Shown: piece by piece, positions 9,660-19,330 of the stretch
Position numbering within the stretch: position 1 is the stretch's first letter
Layout: each line of letters begins with the position of its first letter
Notes under the pieces: generated by a model
Database searches by the model: none
Told to the model about the DNA's origin: nothing
What the model saw: only the letters and a program-made list of their open reading frames with translations
Position numbers and translations under genes: made by a program
Assembly: GCA_905221605.1 (NCBI GenBank)
Contig: CAJNDS010002286.1
Coordinates: 424,461-488,460 of the forward strand
Source: Symbiodinium natans
Lineage: Eukaryota > Sar > Dinophyceae > Suessiales > Symbiodiniaceae
Reading direction: 5' to 3'
Length of the DNA stretch: 64,000 nt

Positions 9660-10860
9660 CAGGAATCTTCTGGATATCAGCAGAATCCGGTCCGGCCATA
9701 TGGAAGCCGAATGAAACTGGCTGGGTTCTGTCACTCCATGTTTTGGACTTTCGAACCTGAAAAAACCTTCCCTGGATGTTGCTACCTGATTTTTCGGGGC
9801 CGGAAGGTTTAAAGTAGGGCTTGAAAGCTTTCCTGCCCCTGCCCCCCTTTTTCCTCTTTGGTGCTTTACTGTAACTTTAGATCCTTAGCCTTTTGGGGTT
9901 TATTGGGTTTCTTAATATGGCAGCTAATCAATATTAATATTATAGCTGTGCAACTGAGACGTCTTTGGGGTCATTGCTGCTGCCAAGAGCTCGAAGCCAT
10001 CATCTCCATTGCGGGAGACCCTTGCGATATCACACTTGGGCGTGCTTTCTGAAAGGGCACGCGACTTTCGATTAGAACACTGTAGCAGAACATGGCCGAT
10101 CTGATGCTTCGTGCTTGAACAGATAGCCACGTACCCGGAGACTCTATCCTGTGCAATGTTGCACTGTCTTTAGTATGGCCCCCCCCCCACCCCCCCCAAA
10201 CAAATTTGGACCCTCTATAAACGCGTGGCGCGGCGACCCCCCCGAACAAATTTGGGGGGGGGGGGGGGACCGCCGTCAGGGCCTCAAGCCTTTAGGACCT
10301 CAAGGCCTGAAGCTTTCCGGCCTTTAAGATTCCTGGAGCCCAAGGCCCTCAGGGCCTCAAGCCTGCGAGCCCTAAACGCAAACCCTTAAAACAATCATCC
10401 GAACAAAAACTTGGTATTATAGAGGGACAAATTGACTAAAGACAGCCTGACCGGCCCGTGGGCTACCTGTCACAAAATTTGTTTGGGGCCTCGTTTCGTA
10501 TTGAATTTCCATAAAGCTTTACTATGGAACTGGCCGGGCTTAGATTTCTGGATTCTCCGCACTCTGGCTCTTTAAGATTCCTGGAGCGCAAGACCCTCAG
10601 GGCCTCAAGCCTTACTGCTTGAGCCATTAACTCCGGAAAAAACTTGTGATAATAGCGGATACCCTGAACAAACTCGGTTCGCAGAATAACTTGTGATTAT
10701 AGACCCTCCTTATACTAAAGTCAGTGCAACATTAGTACCATTGTGGAATTATGTACCCAAAGCCCCATTTAGCATGCATGGCTTGCGGCGTGCCCAAATT
10801 TCATAATGGTACTTAAACTGGGTTCTCTGAGAAACATTCTGGAGGAAAACCTAGCGCCGA
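9660..10860. other. Filler with family J and family N elements
   Basis: It contains a family J element (9858-9960), short C and G homopolymers (10180-10270), a repeated CTCAAGGCCT/CCTCAGGGCCTCAAGCC motif (10270-10610) and a family N-like copy (10620-10720). The open stretch ELEAIISIAGDPCDITLGRA (about 9990-10050) follows the family J copy but has no good donor. Confidence 0.5.
9858..9960 (+). mobile_element. Family J element, copy 1
   Basis: It starts GTGCTTTACTGTAACTTTAG and contains TTTATTGGGTTTCTTAATATGGCAGCTAA. The same order of motifs occurs at 24040-24146 and 39638-39743. The copies begin with GT and end near CCAAG, as expected for a spliced element. Confidence 0.7.
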
Positions 10861-10869
10861 AACGCTTTG

Positions 10870-11070
10870 TTTGGAGAATTACTGGGCGCGGTGTGCTGGT
10901 TTGGAGTTCCCTATTCGCGCTCTTGTGTGCCCCACGTTCAAGGTGCATTTTGGGTGTCGTGTGGATTTCCCGTCAGATCTAGTCGTGAGATTCGATCTGG
11001 AAGTCGAGGTTGCATATGTTACAAAAACGAGGCTTGCAAGCTACAGTGTCAAAAATGGCAGCCCGCCTTC
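10870..11070 (+). CDS. Long exon candidate, unknown protein
   Basis: A 200-bp stretch is open in two frames. The more protein-like one reads ENYWARCAGLEFPIRALV, then HFGCRVDFPSDLVVRFD and VEVAYVTKTRLASYSV, an alternation suggesting beta strands. It runs into CCCAAACCC/CCCTAAA DNA at 11078. Boundaries are uncertain. Confidence 0.35.
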
Positions 11071-11273
11071 AGAATCCCCTAAACCCCAAGCCCCAAACCC
11101 CAAACCCCAAACCCTAAACCCTAAACAAAGGCAAGATCTCGTTGCGATGTCGGAGTTTTCAGGGCTGGTTCTGGGGCAGAATGGCCCAGGCAGCCTCACC
11201 ACTGGGACGGCAGGCTGTGTTGTTTTGCCGACAGTTCGATTTCTGCAGGATGGGTGGCGATCTAGAGGTCTTC

Positions 11274-11377
11274 TTTCTTAGACAAAGTTGAGCTTTAAAC
11301 TTTTTGGGTCTCCTTTTTTTAGTAGGAAGAATAACGTCTTTCCTTTTTTGCCCTGGGTTACATATTGGAGACGTAAG
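11274..11377 (+). mobile_element. Family A element, diverged copy
   Basis: Shares the internal AGCTTTAAACTTTTTGGGT and the end ATTGGAGACGTAAG with family A. Its left terminal repeat is degraded. Confidence 0.6.
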
Positions 11378-11467
11378 TCTTAGCACGTAGCTCCTGCTTG
11401 ATCTGCTGGTTCATGTCGTAACAGCAAGGGTTCAGCCCACAGCATTGTGCGGGACCCGCACTAGCAC

Positions 11468-11583
11468 TCTAAACCCTAAGCCCAAAACCCTAAACCCCAA
11501 ACCCTAAACCCTGAACCCTAAACCCTAAACCCTAAGCCCTATAAACCCTAAACCCTAAACCCTAAACCCGAACGCTAAACCCT
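11468..11583 (-). repeat. Telomere block (CCCTAAA)n
   Basis: About 16 units, some variant (CCCTGAA, CCCAAAA), before the exon candidate at 11618. Confidence 0.95.
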
Positions 11584-11617
11584 TAATGCCTTGCACTTGT
11601 TTGTGTGTTGTTTTGAG

Positions 11618-11677
11618 CCGGTGTCTCCTCGGATGCCCGTCTCACTTGAACCCATGAACCTTGCCTGCCTCATGCGA
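11618..11677 (+). CDS. Exon candidate between telomere blocks
   Basis: The acceptor tgtgttgttttgag and a GTGTGAC donor bound exactly 20 codons: PVSPRMPVSLEPMNLACLMR. It lies between CCCTAAA (to 11583) and TTTAGGG (from 11712). Unknown family. Confidence 0.5.
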
Positions 11678-11711
11678 GTGTGACTGCGAAACCCTGAAAC
11701 CCCAACTTCGA

Positions 11712-11838
11712 GCAGGGTTTAGGGTTTAGGGTTTAGGGTTTAGGGTTTAGGGTTTAGGGTTTAGGGTTTAGGGTTTAGTGTTTAGGGTTTAGGGTTTAGG
11801 ATTTAGCGTTCAGGGTCTAGGGTTTAGGGTTTAGGGTA
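11712..11838 (+). repeat. Telomere block (TTTAGGG)n
   Basis: About 18 units with a few variants near the 3' end. Confidence 0.96.
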
Positions 11839-11839
11839 G

Positions 11840-11871
11840 ATGCCGCTCCGGATCATCGAAATCGTGCCCTG
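11840..11871 (+). CDS. Short exon candidate with GTGAGT donor
   Basis: It starts at the AG that ends the telomere block (…TTTAGGGTAG) and ends at a consensus GTGAGT. It reads MPLRIIEIVP. It shows a telomere block ending directly at an acceptor. Confidence 0.4.
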
Positions 11872-12144
11872 GTGAGTCTGCAAAAGGCATTCTGCCTCCG
11901 ATTACTTTCATCAGAAGGACCCATGCTTTGGCTTTCCTTAACCAGGGGTGAAGAAACCGAAAATCTAAAGCCAGACACCCTAAATCGAAACCCGAAAGCC
12001 TCAAACCCTAAACTCCAAACCCCGAAAACTCTAAAACCCTCAAGCCCTAAACCCTAAACCTCTCAATCCCTACAAGCCTCAACCTCTCAAACCCTCAAAC
12101 CTTCCCTAAACCCTCCTAAACCCTAAACCCTAAACCCTCCTCAG

Positions 12145-12228
12145 CTCTGGGCGCCACATCGAAGCAGCCGCAGCTTCCAGCCGAGCGCTTACGACAGCCT
12201 CGACTCTCCAAGCCCAGCCAAGCATGGG
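12145..12228 (+). CDS. Exon candidate between telomere blocks
   Basis: The acceptor ccctcctcag follows CCCTAAA and the segment ends exactly at GTTTAGGG. Two frames are open: LWAPHRSSRSFQPSAYDSLD or SGRHIEAAAASSRALTTAST. The second matches the exit phase of 11840-11871. Unknown protein. Confidence 0.45.
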
Positions 12229-12375
12229 GTTTAGGGTTTAGGGTTTAGGGTTTAGGGTTTAGGGTTTAGGGTTTAGGGTTTAGGGTTTAGGGTTTAGGGT
12301 TTAGGGTTTAGGGTTTGGGATTTGGGGTTTGGGATTTGGGGTTTGGGGTTTGGGGCTTAGGGTTTGGGGTTTAGG
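12227..12375 (+). repeat. Telomere block (TTTAGGG)n grading into TTTGGGG
   Basis: About 11 canonical units followed by TTTGGGA/TTTGGGG variants at the far end. Confidence 0.96.
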
Positions 12376-12992
12376 GGTCAGGTCCAGTGGCGTAAAAAGG
12401 TTTTTGGTCGACACCGCATAATGTTTGCATGCTCGCATCGGTGTTCGCTGACGTTTCGGCTTGGAGTGCTTTGGCTTTGTCTGAGGTACCGAGCCTTGCA
12501 GAACTCGCACTCCTTGAAGCACAGGCAAGGCCCCTCCTGCAGTGATCTCGCTGTTCGATGCGCAAGAAGCTCTAAGAAATGATGAGAGATGGGGAGCTAC
12601 GCCTACAAAAAGCAGCCCAAACCCTAAGCCCTACACCCTATATGCTTCACGCGACAGCTGTGTCGAGGTCTGTGTCCCGGCCCTAAGGGACTTTGATTAG
12701 CAAGTGGCAAGATTTTCTGGGGGCAGCTAGCCCGCCCTAACTCGAAGTCTGGCGTGATGGTGCCAGGTGACTCAGACACTTTAGCCGCTTTAGCCCCCTA
12801 AATCCTAAACTCTGATACCCTAAACCCTTGAGAGAGACAGAGCCGACAGTGACCTGCTGAGTGGTTTGTCCAGCTGTGCGGGCGCCAAAAGAACCCTAAA
12901 CCCTAAACCCGAAACCCTAAACCCTAAACCCGAAACCCTAAACCCCAAACCCTGAACAAGGTGGGATTCTAAGCACTCGAACCCTCGACCAG

Positions 12993-13068
12993 GTGGCTCT
13001 CAACTGCAATCGAGGATCGCAGCCTCTGCACGAACTTTGATGCCGCCGGGCTCTCCGCGTGCTTCAGG
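12993..13068 (+). CDS. Exon candidate, unknown protein
   Basis: The acceptor ctcgaccag and a GA donor bound a frame reading WLSTAIEDRSLCTNFDAAGL then SACFR. It lies between two CCCTAAA blocks. Another frame is also open. Confidence 0.35.
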
Positions 13069-13191
13069 GAACAAGACCATTAATTACCACCCTAAACCCT
13101 AAACCCTAAACCCTAAACCCTAAACCCTAAACCCTAAACCCTAAACCCTAAACCCTACACACCCACCACAACCCCCAAGTGTTGATGTCAG

Positions 13192-13293
13192 TGGCGCGAT
13201 CTTCTTGCCATGTACTCCACGCTTTATGTTAAAGCCGAAAGCAGCTTGAGGCATTGTTTGCTTTCAACTGTGCTCCTGATGCTCCTGATACCC
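13192..13293 (+). CDS. Exon candidate with hydrophobic end
   Basis: The acceptor gttgatgtcag follows a CCCTAAA block. It reads WRDLLAMYSTLYVKAESSLR then HCLLSTVLLMLLIP, ending in a possible membrane segment. The donor is unclear; a family D-like stretch follows at about 13300. Confidence 0.4.
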
Positions 13294-14122
13294 TAATTCT
13301 CTTTTTTGGGGTTTGGGTTCCCTTATACACCCCTTTAAGCAAGAAAGGGCATCCTATTTCATCCGAGGTTTCTGAGCAATCAGCATCGCTGTGTACTCTC
13401 CCCGACACAGCCGACAGAATGCCTAGAAGGCCTAGGATACAGGCTGCCTCGCTAGGTCTTCTTGGCATTCGGACTGTGGCACATATACTATAATGAGACC
13501 CCCAAGATGCTGTTCTAACAAGGCCCCGATGTATGAAACCCTGGAGCTGCCAGTATCCCTAAACCCTAAACCCTAAACCCTAAACCCCAAACCCTAAACC
13601 CTAAACCCCAAACCCTAAACCCTAAACCCTAAACCCTAAACCCAAATGCTCGCCGACGATTTCGGCTCCGGAGAGGGTGCCCTGAGACCCTGAAGACTCC
13701 GTGTTTTGGCGGCTTTGGAAGCCGCCATCAGCTGAACACCGGTGCTGCTGGGCTTTTCAAGCAGCAAAGGGTCCTTTTTTTCAAGGGCTTTCTTTAGGGT
13801 TGAATGAGGGTCCTTTTTTTAGGGTTTTCTTTAGGGTTTAGGGTCTAATTTATAAAGCGGGTGAAATATATCTCGAGGAGTCCAGTTGATGGTTTTTGTT
13901 GGGGCTCTAAACCCTAAACCGTCAAGAGACGGATGCCGGACAGGGTGTCTGCCTCGCCTGCCTTGTCCGAGGGTGAGCGATTAAACCCTAAACCCTAAAC
14001 CCTAACCCTAAACCCCAAACCCTAAACCCTAAACCCTAAACATGGCATTGACACACCGAGGTCGACAAAGAGTCGACCCGCAGCTTGCAAAGTACATCTT
14101 CCTCCATTCCCCATGATGCCAG

Positions 14123-14176
14123 GCGCCGGTGGAGGGTGCTTCCGAAAGGCTTTCAACTTCGAGTCCTGAACTTGGG
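14123..14176 (+). CDS. Exon candidate between telomere blocks
   Basis: The acceptor atgatgccag follows CCCTAAA (to 14041) and the segment ends at GTTTAGGG. It is 18 codons in phase 0 (APVEGASERLSTSSPELG); an alternative frame reads RRWRVLPKGFQLRVLNLG. Confidence 0.4.
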
Positions 14177-14401
14177 GTTTAGGGTTTAGGTTTAGGGTTT
14201 AGGGTTTAGGGTTTGGGGTTTGGGGGTTTGGGGGTTTTGGGGTTTGGGGTTTAGGGCTAGGTGTTCCCGAGACCTTGTCCTTTTTCTGCGGGGCATGGCG
14301 GTTGGCTTGTCCGAGTTGTCAGTAAAGCTGTGGGTGGTGGATGGCTTGAGGGGCATGGCATGAATCAAAGCATGCCATGCCAGGTTCGGGGTTGTTCTGG
14401 C

Positions 14402-14585
14402 TTAGGGTTTTAGGGTTTTAGGGTTTGAGGGTTTTAGGGTTTTAGGGTTTGAGGGTTTTAGGGTTTTAGGGTTTTAGGGTTTTAGGGTTTTAGGGTTTTA
14501 GGGTTTTAGGGCTTTAGGGTTTTAGGGTTTTAGGGTTTAGGGTTTGGGGTTTGGGGGTTGGGGGTTAGGGGTTAGGGTTTAGGGG
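14402..14585 (+). repeat. Variant telomere block, TTTTAGGG type
   Basis: Mostly TTTTAGGG octamers, ending in TTTGGGG/TTAGGGG variants. It is the second octamer block of the window. Confidence 0.96.
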
Positions 14586-14614
14586 GCAACGATTACAACT
14601 TGCCTCTTCCCAAG

Positions 14615-14862
14615 GAACCAGGAATTGGTCGCTATCATTTTGGAGGCGTGTAGCCTTAAAAAAGGACACATGTGCACTGCCCCCCAAAAAACATTGCCGA
14701 CCCAAACTCCAAGTCGGAGTGGTGAACTATGGCAGGCAGCCCAATGCGCGTCCTCTCAGCGGCTGCAATCATGGTCACCCTGCACCCTGCCGCGACTTGG
14801 CCGGAATGATGCCGGCGGAAGATCACGAACCTTTTTACATAGTGGGAAAGCATTCCCTATTT
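14615..14862 (+). CDS. Long exon candidate, Cys- and His-containing
   Basis: The acceptor tcttcccaag and a GTAAGG donor bound 248 bp open in one frame. It includes WRRVALKKDTCALPPKKHC, then VVNYGRQPNARPLSG and CNHGHPAPCRDLAGMMPAED, ending in FYIVGKHSLF. Four Cys and several His suggest metal binding. It begins shortly after a TTTAGGG block but is not followed by one. Confidence 0.4.
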
Positions 14863-14922
14863 GTAAGGGTACTTAAGACACAATAAGGAATCGAAATTTG
14901 GTTTTTAAATCCTATCCCAACT

Positions 14923-15381
14923 ATGAACTGCCTCTCCAGTGCCATCCAATACATCATAGGGAGCGGGGAAGAAAAAAAAGAGATGCGATTCGTCAAGGAC
15001 CTCGCAATATGCTGCCATATTTGGAAGTTTGGCCTGCAAGCAATTTGCAAACTGAAGGTGGAATCGTGCGGAACTTGGCCTGGCTCGGAATTCAACAAAT
15101 CAAATAAGTACAATGCCCCATTCTTCGAGTTTCGGAGAACAACAAGACAGAGAGAAAGGCTTCAGGGTATTGGGTTTACGGGTTTGGGTTTAGGGTTCCC
15201 ACGACAGCGGACAAGTTCTGAAGAAGAAAGAGAACTGGGTAACTCGAGACCTCCATCCCTTGTGTGCAAGCCTTTCTTGGCTTATAGGGTATCGGGAAGA
15301 GTCTTGCTGACTGATTCGGCCAACTTCGATGCATCTCGCTCAGCAGCAGGCATCGATATCCTAAAGACTGTTGATGGGTGA
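14923..15381 (+). CDS. 152-codon ORF crossing a telomere-like tract
   Basis: An ATG-started frame is open for 152 codons. It continues through a degenerate TTTAGGG tract (15168-15200), translated as GIGFTGLGLGFP. A GTGAGAG donor-like site sits at its end (15377). The first part (FVKDLAICCHIWKFGLQ) and last part (LLTDSANFDASRSAAGIDIL) look protein-like. It may be chance or one exon. Confidence 0.3.
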   Translation: MNCLSSAIQYIIGSGEEKKEMRFVKDLAICCHIWKFGLQAICKLKVESCGTWPGSEFNKSNKYNAPFFEFRRTTRQRERLQGIGFTGLGLGFPRQRTSSEEERELGNSRPPSLVCKPFLAYRVSGRVLLTDSANFDASRSAAGIDILKTVDG

Positions 15382-15427
15382 GAGTTTGGAGGTTTTCGGG
15401 GTGTTTCTGGAAGGCCAAGCGGACCTC

Positions 15428-15495
15428 GGCTTGACAACTAACCCTAAACCCTAAACCCTAAACCCTAAACCCCCTAAACCCTGGCTTGACAACTA
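15428..15495 (-). repeat. Telomere tract flanked by a 13-bp direct repeat
   Basis: GGCTTGACAACTA occurs at 15428-15440 and again at 15483-15495. Between them is a CCCTAAA tract of about 42 bp. This is what an insertion with target-site duplication or fill-in of staggered ends would leave. Confidence 0.9.
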
Positions 15496-15639
15496 GATTG
15501 GCTAGCAACTCCCAAGCCCACGTCCAAAGCGCATGGTCCTCGAAGCCGCCACTCTGAATCCTACACCTAGACCCTGGGGGAAAAACGAGAAACAAAAAGA
15601 AAAATGATAACAATAACAAAAATAATATATGGTAATATG

Positions 15640-15676
<37 letters not shown>

Positions 15677-15735
15677 TTATTTAAATTGATTTTTAATTTT
15701 AATTAACTATTTATTTATTCACATTTATGTACATA
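15640..15735. repeat. AT-rich microsatellite
   Basis: A (TA)n tract of about 30 bp followed by ATTTATTTATT-rich DNA. No coding signal. Confidence 0.9.
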
Positions 15736-15896
15736 CATTTACGCCTGCAGCAAGGATGAGTTTTGGGAACCGCTGGTGGGTTGCGTTAGGAGGTGTGGGC
15801 TGGGGGGGTCTGCGTCGATGCTTGTTGCGTTGAGGTCCGCGTCCGGTTAAACAGATCCGGGGCTGGGGGGACGACTAGGGAGTGGCCAAAGGAATG

Positions 15897-15982
15897 GGTT
15901 TAGGGTTTAGGGTTTAGGGTTTAGGGTTTAGGGTTTAGGGTTTAGGGTTTAGGGTTTAGGGTTTAGGGTTTAGGGTTTAGGG
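15897..15982 (+). repeat. Telomere block (TTTAGGG)n
   Basis: Twelve nearly perfect units. Confidence 0.97.
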
Positions 15983-16096
15983 GTTCGCGGGCTTGGGGAG
16001 GGGATGTGTTTGCAGTAGCCTTTGTAGCCCAAAAAGATCAAGCCTCAGACCTAACCCTATACCCTGAACCCTGAACCCTAAACCCTAAACCTTGAG

Positions 16097-16213
16097 GAAA
16101 CCCTGAAGCTTTCGACAGCTGCTTTTGAGGTGGGCATGTCCGAGCTGGGGCTACACAAGGGCCCTGTTCGGGAGCCCAGCGGGGTGTCAGATGGCATCAG
16201 TACTGGATTTTGG
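16097..16213 (+). CDS. Exon candidate, 39 codons in phase 0
   Basis: It begins at an AG (cttgag) directly after a CCCTAAA block and ends at GTTTGGGG. It reads ETLKLSTAAFEVGMSELGLH, then KGPVREPSGVSDGISTGFW. Unknown family. Confidence 0.45.
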
Positions 16214-16279
16214 GTTTGGGGATTTAGAGATTTAGGATGCTACGAGCGTATTGCGGCCATTGCAGGCCCGACAGACTCT

Positions 16280-16435
16280 GAGCATCTGAGAGAGAGAGAG
16301 AGGGAGAGAGAGAGAGAGAGAGGCGGACTCTGAGAGCCTGAGAAAGAGAGAGGCAGAGAGAGAGAGAGAGAGAGAGAACATAAGAATGAAATAAAGAGAC
16401 AGAGAGAGAGAGAGAGGAAAAAAGAAGAAAAGTGC

Positions 16436-16467
<32 letters not shown>

Positions 16468-16540
16468 GAGGTAGAGAGAGAGAGGGACACAGAGACAGAA
16501 AGAAAGAGGGAGAGACAGAGCGAGAGAGAGAGAGAGAGCA
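16280..16540 (+). repeat. GA-rich microsatellite
   Basis: Long (GA)n with interruptions. Reverse-strand Ser/Leu-rich ORFs across it are artefacts of the repeat. Confidence 0.95.
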
Positions 16541-16812
16541 GTTTTTGGGCAAAAGGGTTTTTGGCCTGGCTGTGGAGAAAAATAAGGTTTGCAGAGTTTG
16601 GGGTATAGGGTTTAGGGATTAGGGCTTGCTTGGCTTTAGGGTTTAGGGTTTAGGGCTTAGGGTTTAGGGTTTAGTTTAGGGCCAGGCGCGCTGGGACAAG
16701 CCTGTGCAAGAAAGGGTTTAGGGATTAGGGCTTAGGGTCCGCCCTAGACTTCTCTGGGCGATTGCACAAGGAGAGTTCAGGAACGGTTGGTTTCCCCCAA
16801 CTCTCCCAAAAG

Positions 16813-16846
16813 AAGGAGCTGGTCATTGGGTCTCTGCTTGTGGGGG
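16813..16846 (+). CDS. Short exon candidate
   Basis: The acceptor actctcccaaaag and a donor at GTTTAGGG bound KELVIGSLLVG. It lies between two TTTAGGG blocks. Confidence 0.4.
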
Positions 16847-17033
16847 GTTTAGGGTTTAGGGTATAGGGTTTAGGGTTTAGGGTTTAGGGTTTAGGGGTTC
16901 ATGGTTTAGGGGTTTAGGGTTTAGGGTTTGTCTTACCACAGGCAGTCCAGGAGGTCGGCGGACACAATGGCCATACACCCCTCAAGGTTTTCAGGCATTC
17001 TAAGCAATCAACCACCTGAGTCCCTCGGCAGGC

Positions 17034-17160
17034 CCTTGGGACATTTCACTTTTTCGCTTACATGAATATAATTTTTCAGAGGGTTCTAAGGGCCATCCTA
17101 GGGTATTGCATTTCCCTTATTGGGCCTAAGAGGACTCTACTTGGGAAGATTTTTCAGAGG
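17034..17160 (+). mobile_element. Family I elements, two adjacent partial copies
   Basis: CCCTTGGGACATTT at the left, then TTTTTCAGAGGGTTCTAAGGGCCATCCTAGG. TTATTGGGCCTAAGAGGA and another TTTTTCAGAGGGCTTTAAACGCCATCC follow. Related copies lie at 9348-9416 and 61679-61840. Confidence 0.65.
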
Positions 17161-17314
17161 GCTTTAAACGCCATCCTTTGTCCTTTTGGCTTCGGGTTTG
17201 GGGTTTGGGGTTTGAGGTTTAGGGTTTTGGGCTTAGGGTTTCTGAGACCCTTCTGCCCCTTCGGGGACTCGACGACCCCACCTAAGAGGGGTTTGTGGCC
17301 CATCTTGCCTTTAG

Positions 17315-17358
17315 TGGAGGGCTCGAGTAGTGAAGGGGACACGATCCCAAAAATCTAT
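17315..17358 (+). CDS. Exon candidate of a five-exon phase-compatible run
   Basis: The acceptor tcttgcctttag and a GTTAAC donor bound EGSSSEGDTIPKIY. The exit phase fits the next candidate at 17491. None of this run is tightly flanked by telomere blocks, so confidence is limited. Confidence 0.35.
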
Positions 17359-17490
17359 GTTAACAATTATTGTTATTATTATTGGCGTTGTTATTGTGAT
17401 GATTACTTATAGTTAAATTAGCATATGTATATATATATGCATATATAGTTTTTGTGTGTGTGTGTGGGGGGGGGGTTATGAGGTTTCCAG

Positions 17491-17522
17491 AAAAATATGC
17501 AGCTTGATGATTTTGGGGCGAG
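17491..17522 (+). CDS. Exon candidate (run 17315-18023)
   Basis: The acceptor atgaggtttccag and a GTCGGCC donor bound KNMQLDDFGA plus two bases. The next intron would be only 55 bp. Confidence 0.35.
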
Positions 17523-17577
17523 GTCGGCCTGATGCCGCAAAGTTTGCTGGAGAACTCTCTCCGACTTGGCCGCGCAG

Positions 17578-17606
17578 GCGTTTGCAGGGTTATCCTCATC
17601 TTTTAG
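17578..17606 (+). CDS. Exon candidate (run 17315-18023)
   Basis: The acceptor tggccgcgcag and a GTGCCC donor bound RLQGYPHLL plus one base. A CCCTAAA block follows. Confidence 0.35.
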
Positions 17607-17765
17607 GTGCCCTCTAAACTCTAAACCCCCAAACCCTAAACCCTAAACCCTAAACCCTAAACCCTAAACCCTAAACCTTAAACCCTAAACCCTAACTGAC
17701 CTGATATTTAAAACTTTCCAAGGAATACCATGCTGCAACTTTCTGGCGTAGGGGCAGCGGTCCAG

Positions 17766-17852
17766 CTCCCTGGATTGAGGGTTCGCATGGACATGTTCAT
17801 CAAAGTGGAACTGTGACCCGAACATGCTCCGATACATCATGGCCCTTATCAT
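17766..17852 (+). CDS. Exon candidate with consensus GTAAGT donor
   Basis: The acceptor cagcggtccag and GTAAGT bound a frame reading PWIEGSHGHVHQSGTVTRTC then SDTSWPLS. It sits between two CCCTAAA blocks, and its phases fit the candidates on either side. Confidence 0.4.
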
Positions 17853-17997
17853 GTAAGTCCCCGCCCCCCCGCCCCAAGGTAACGTGTTTACACCTCCCTG
17901 CCGCCCTTGTGTGCACCGTAATTGCCGATCTGTGTGTGTATGCACCCTAAGCCCTAAACCCTAAAACCTTAAACCCTAAACTCTAAAGGTGGTCTAG

Positions 17998-18023
17998 ATG
18001 TTGAGAAGTTTGGAGACTTGTTG
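17998..18023 (+). CDS. Short exon candidate with GTGAGC donor
   Basis: It reads VEKFGDLL after a TAG acceptor that follows a CCCTAAA block. In phase with 17766-17852. Confidence 0.35.
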
Positions 18024-18399
18024 GTGAGCTCCGGGTGCGCATCGCATGTTGAAAGATGCAGAGGGGGGTTTCCGAAAACTGGGGGTGCCTTATTTGGAGG
18101 TCTATATGAAGGGTCCCTTATTAATTTCGTATACCCCCCATATAGGGCACTTTTGCGGATGTCGGATGTTCCGTCATGTAGAGCGTTGAGCGCTGGCCGG
18201 ATGATGTCTTCATGTTTGCGGCAGATGCAGCATATGTCATCTGCCACGCAGGCCCGATGACCACGCAAGATGGAAAGGCACACCGTGTTGGGGCAATATC
18301 TATATTATATATGTATATATGAGATTATTATTGACTGCTATATTGTTATATGAAGGTATTGGCATATGACTATGCATGTTCGTGCGGCCTTGTTCCAAG

Positions 18400-18451
18400 A
18401 GGGACCGGAGGAAGCACTGTATTCCCGCAAACCGTTTTGCAAAGCTTTGCG
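18400..18451 (+). CDS. Exon candidate ending at a telomere block
   Basis: The acceptor ttgttccaag and a donor at GTTTAGGG bound GPEEALYSRKPFCKAL. The exit phase fits 18496-18534. Confidence 0.4.
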
Positions 18452-18495
18452 GTTTAGGGTTTAGGGTACGTTCCTCCATACGCATGGACCTGCAG

Positions 18496-18534
18496 TCAGT
18501 ACATGCACCTGTGGCCCATCGTATTGGCATTAGG
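18496..18534 (+). CDS. Exon candidate ending at a telomere block
   Basis: The acceptor atggacctgcag and a GTTTAGCG donor bound QYMHLWPIVLAL, a hydrophobic stretch. Phase-compatible with its neighbours. Confidence 0.4.
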
Positions 18535-18602
18535 GTTTAGCGTTTAGGGTTTAGGGTTTAGTCGCGAATACCCATCGTGCACTCAAGACTTCCCGGTGTC
18601 AG

Positions 18603-18635
18603 CGCAAGGGGCATGTTTGCCCGTTGCAATAATCC
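18603..18635 (+). CDS. Exon candidate with GC donor
   Basis: The acceptor ccggtgtcag and a donor GCCCTAAGCCC bound ARGMFARCNN. The donor is the start of a CCCTAAA-type tract. Confidence 0.35.
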
Positions 18636-18710
18636 GCCCTAAGCCCGGCCCCTAGCCCCAAACCCTGAACGGCACCTTCATGAAAACTCCAACCCTAAAC
18701 CCTAAACCTT

Positions 18711-18807
18711 GGGAGGTTCCACCTTATACTAACAATCCTGAATAGGGATACTCATAGGGGATACTCCAATGCCCATGAAGGACTGTTAGTATAAGGGCGA
18801 AACATCC
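18711..18807 (+). mobile_element. Family C element
   Basis: From GGGAGGTTCCACCTTATACT to AGTATAAGGGCGAAACATCCC, with complementary ends. Confidence 0.8.
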
Positions 18808-18945
18808 CAACCTGAACCCTCAACCCTCAACCCTCAACCCTCAACCCTAAACCCTAAACCCTAAACCCCTAACCCTAAACCCTAAACAAACCCTAAACCC
18901 TTCCATAGGTACCCTTAAGGTGAACATCCCCAATGGTTGATTTAG

Positions 18946-19037
18946 CAAAGCACTGCCTTGGAAGACCGGGAAGCCGACTGTGGACAACGGGGAGAGCCTT
19001 GACCCCTACGATGCGGCTCAGCTCATGTCCGAAGACG
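18946..19037 (+). CDS. Exon candidate, charged
   Basis: The acceptor ggttgatttag and a GC donor bound a frame reading KALPWKTGKPTVDNGESLDP then YDAAQLMSEDG. It is followed by a variant CCCTAAG tract. Phase fits 18603-18635. Confidence 0.45.
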
Positions 19038-19039
19038 GC

Positions 19040-19180
19040 CCCAAAAGACCCTAAGCCCCTAAGCCCCAAAAGACCCTAAACCCCTAAACCCTAAGCCCCT
19101 AAGCCCCTAAACCCCTAGGCCCCGAAGCCCCTAAGCCCCTAAGCCCCCAACCCTAAAACCCTAAACCCTAAACCCAAAAC
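19040..19180 (-). repeat. Variant telomere-like tract (CCCCTAAG)
   Basis: An irregular mix of CCCTAAG, CCCCTAAG and CCCCAAAAGA units, locally homogenised. Canonical CCCTAAA appears only at the ends. Confidence 0.9.
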
Positions 19181-19191
19181 AGCTAAGGAGC

Positions 19192-19330
19192 ATGCCTTCA
19201 ATCATAGTCCGGATCCCTATGTACAAAATATTCTGGCAAAAGACCGCCCAAAAGACCCTCCGTTCAGGAGCATGCCCTACATCAGAGTCCGGATCCCTAT
19301 ATACTATATACAGTCAGTGGAAGATATATT
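19192..19330 (+). repeat. Imperfect tandem duplication
   Basis: The segment GAGCATGCC(T/C)…AGTCCGGATCCCTAT occurs twice, at about 19189 and 19267. Confidence 0.8.

Noticed and set aside
12301-12528. ORFs ending in PNPKP- or LNPKP-type peptides here and at many other sites
   Set aside because: These tails are the translation of CCCTAAA/CCCCAAA repeats; the ORF end is set by the repeat, not by a gene.
16224-16552. Reverse-strand Ser/Leu-rich ORFs
   Set aside because: They are translations of the (GA)n microsatellite.
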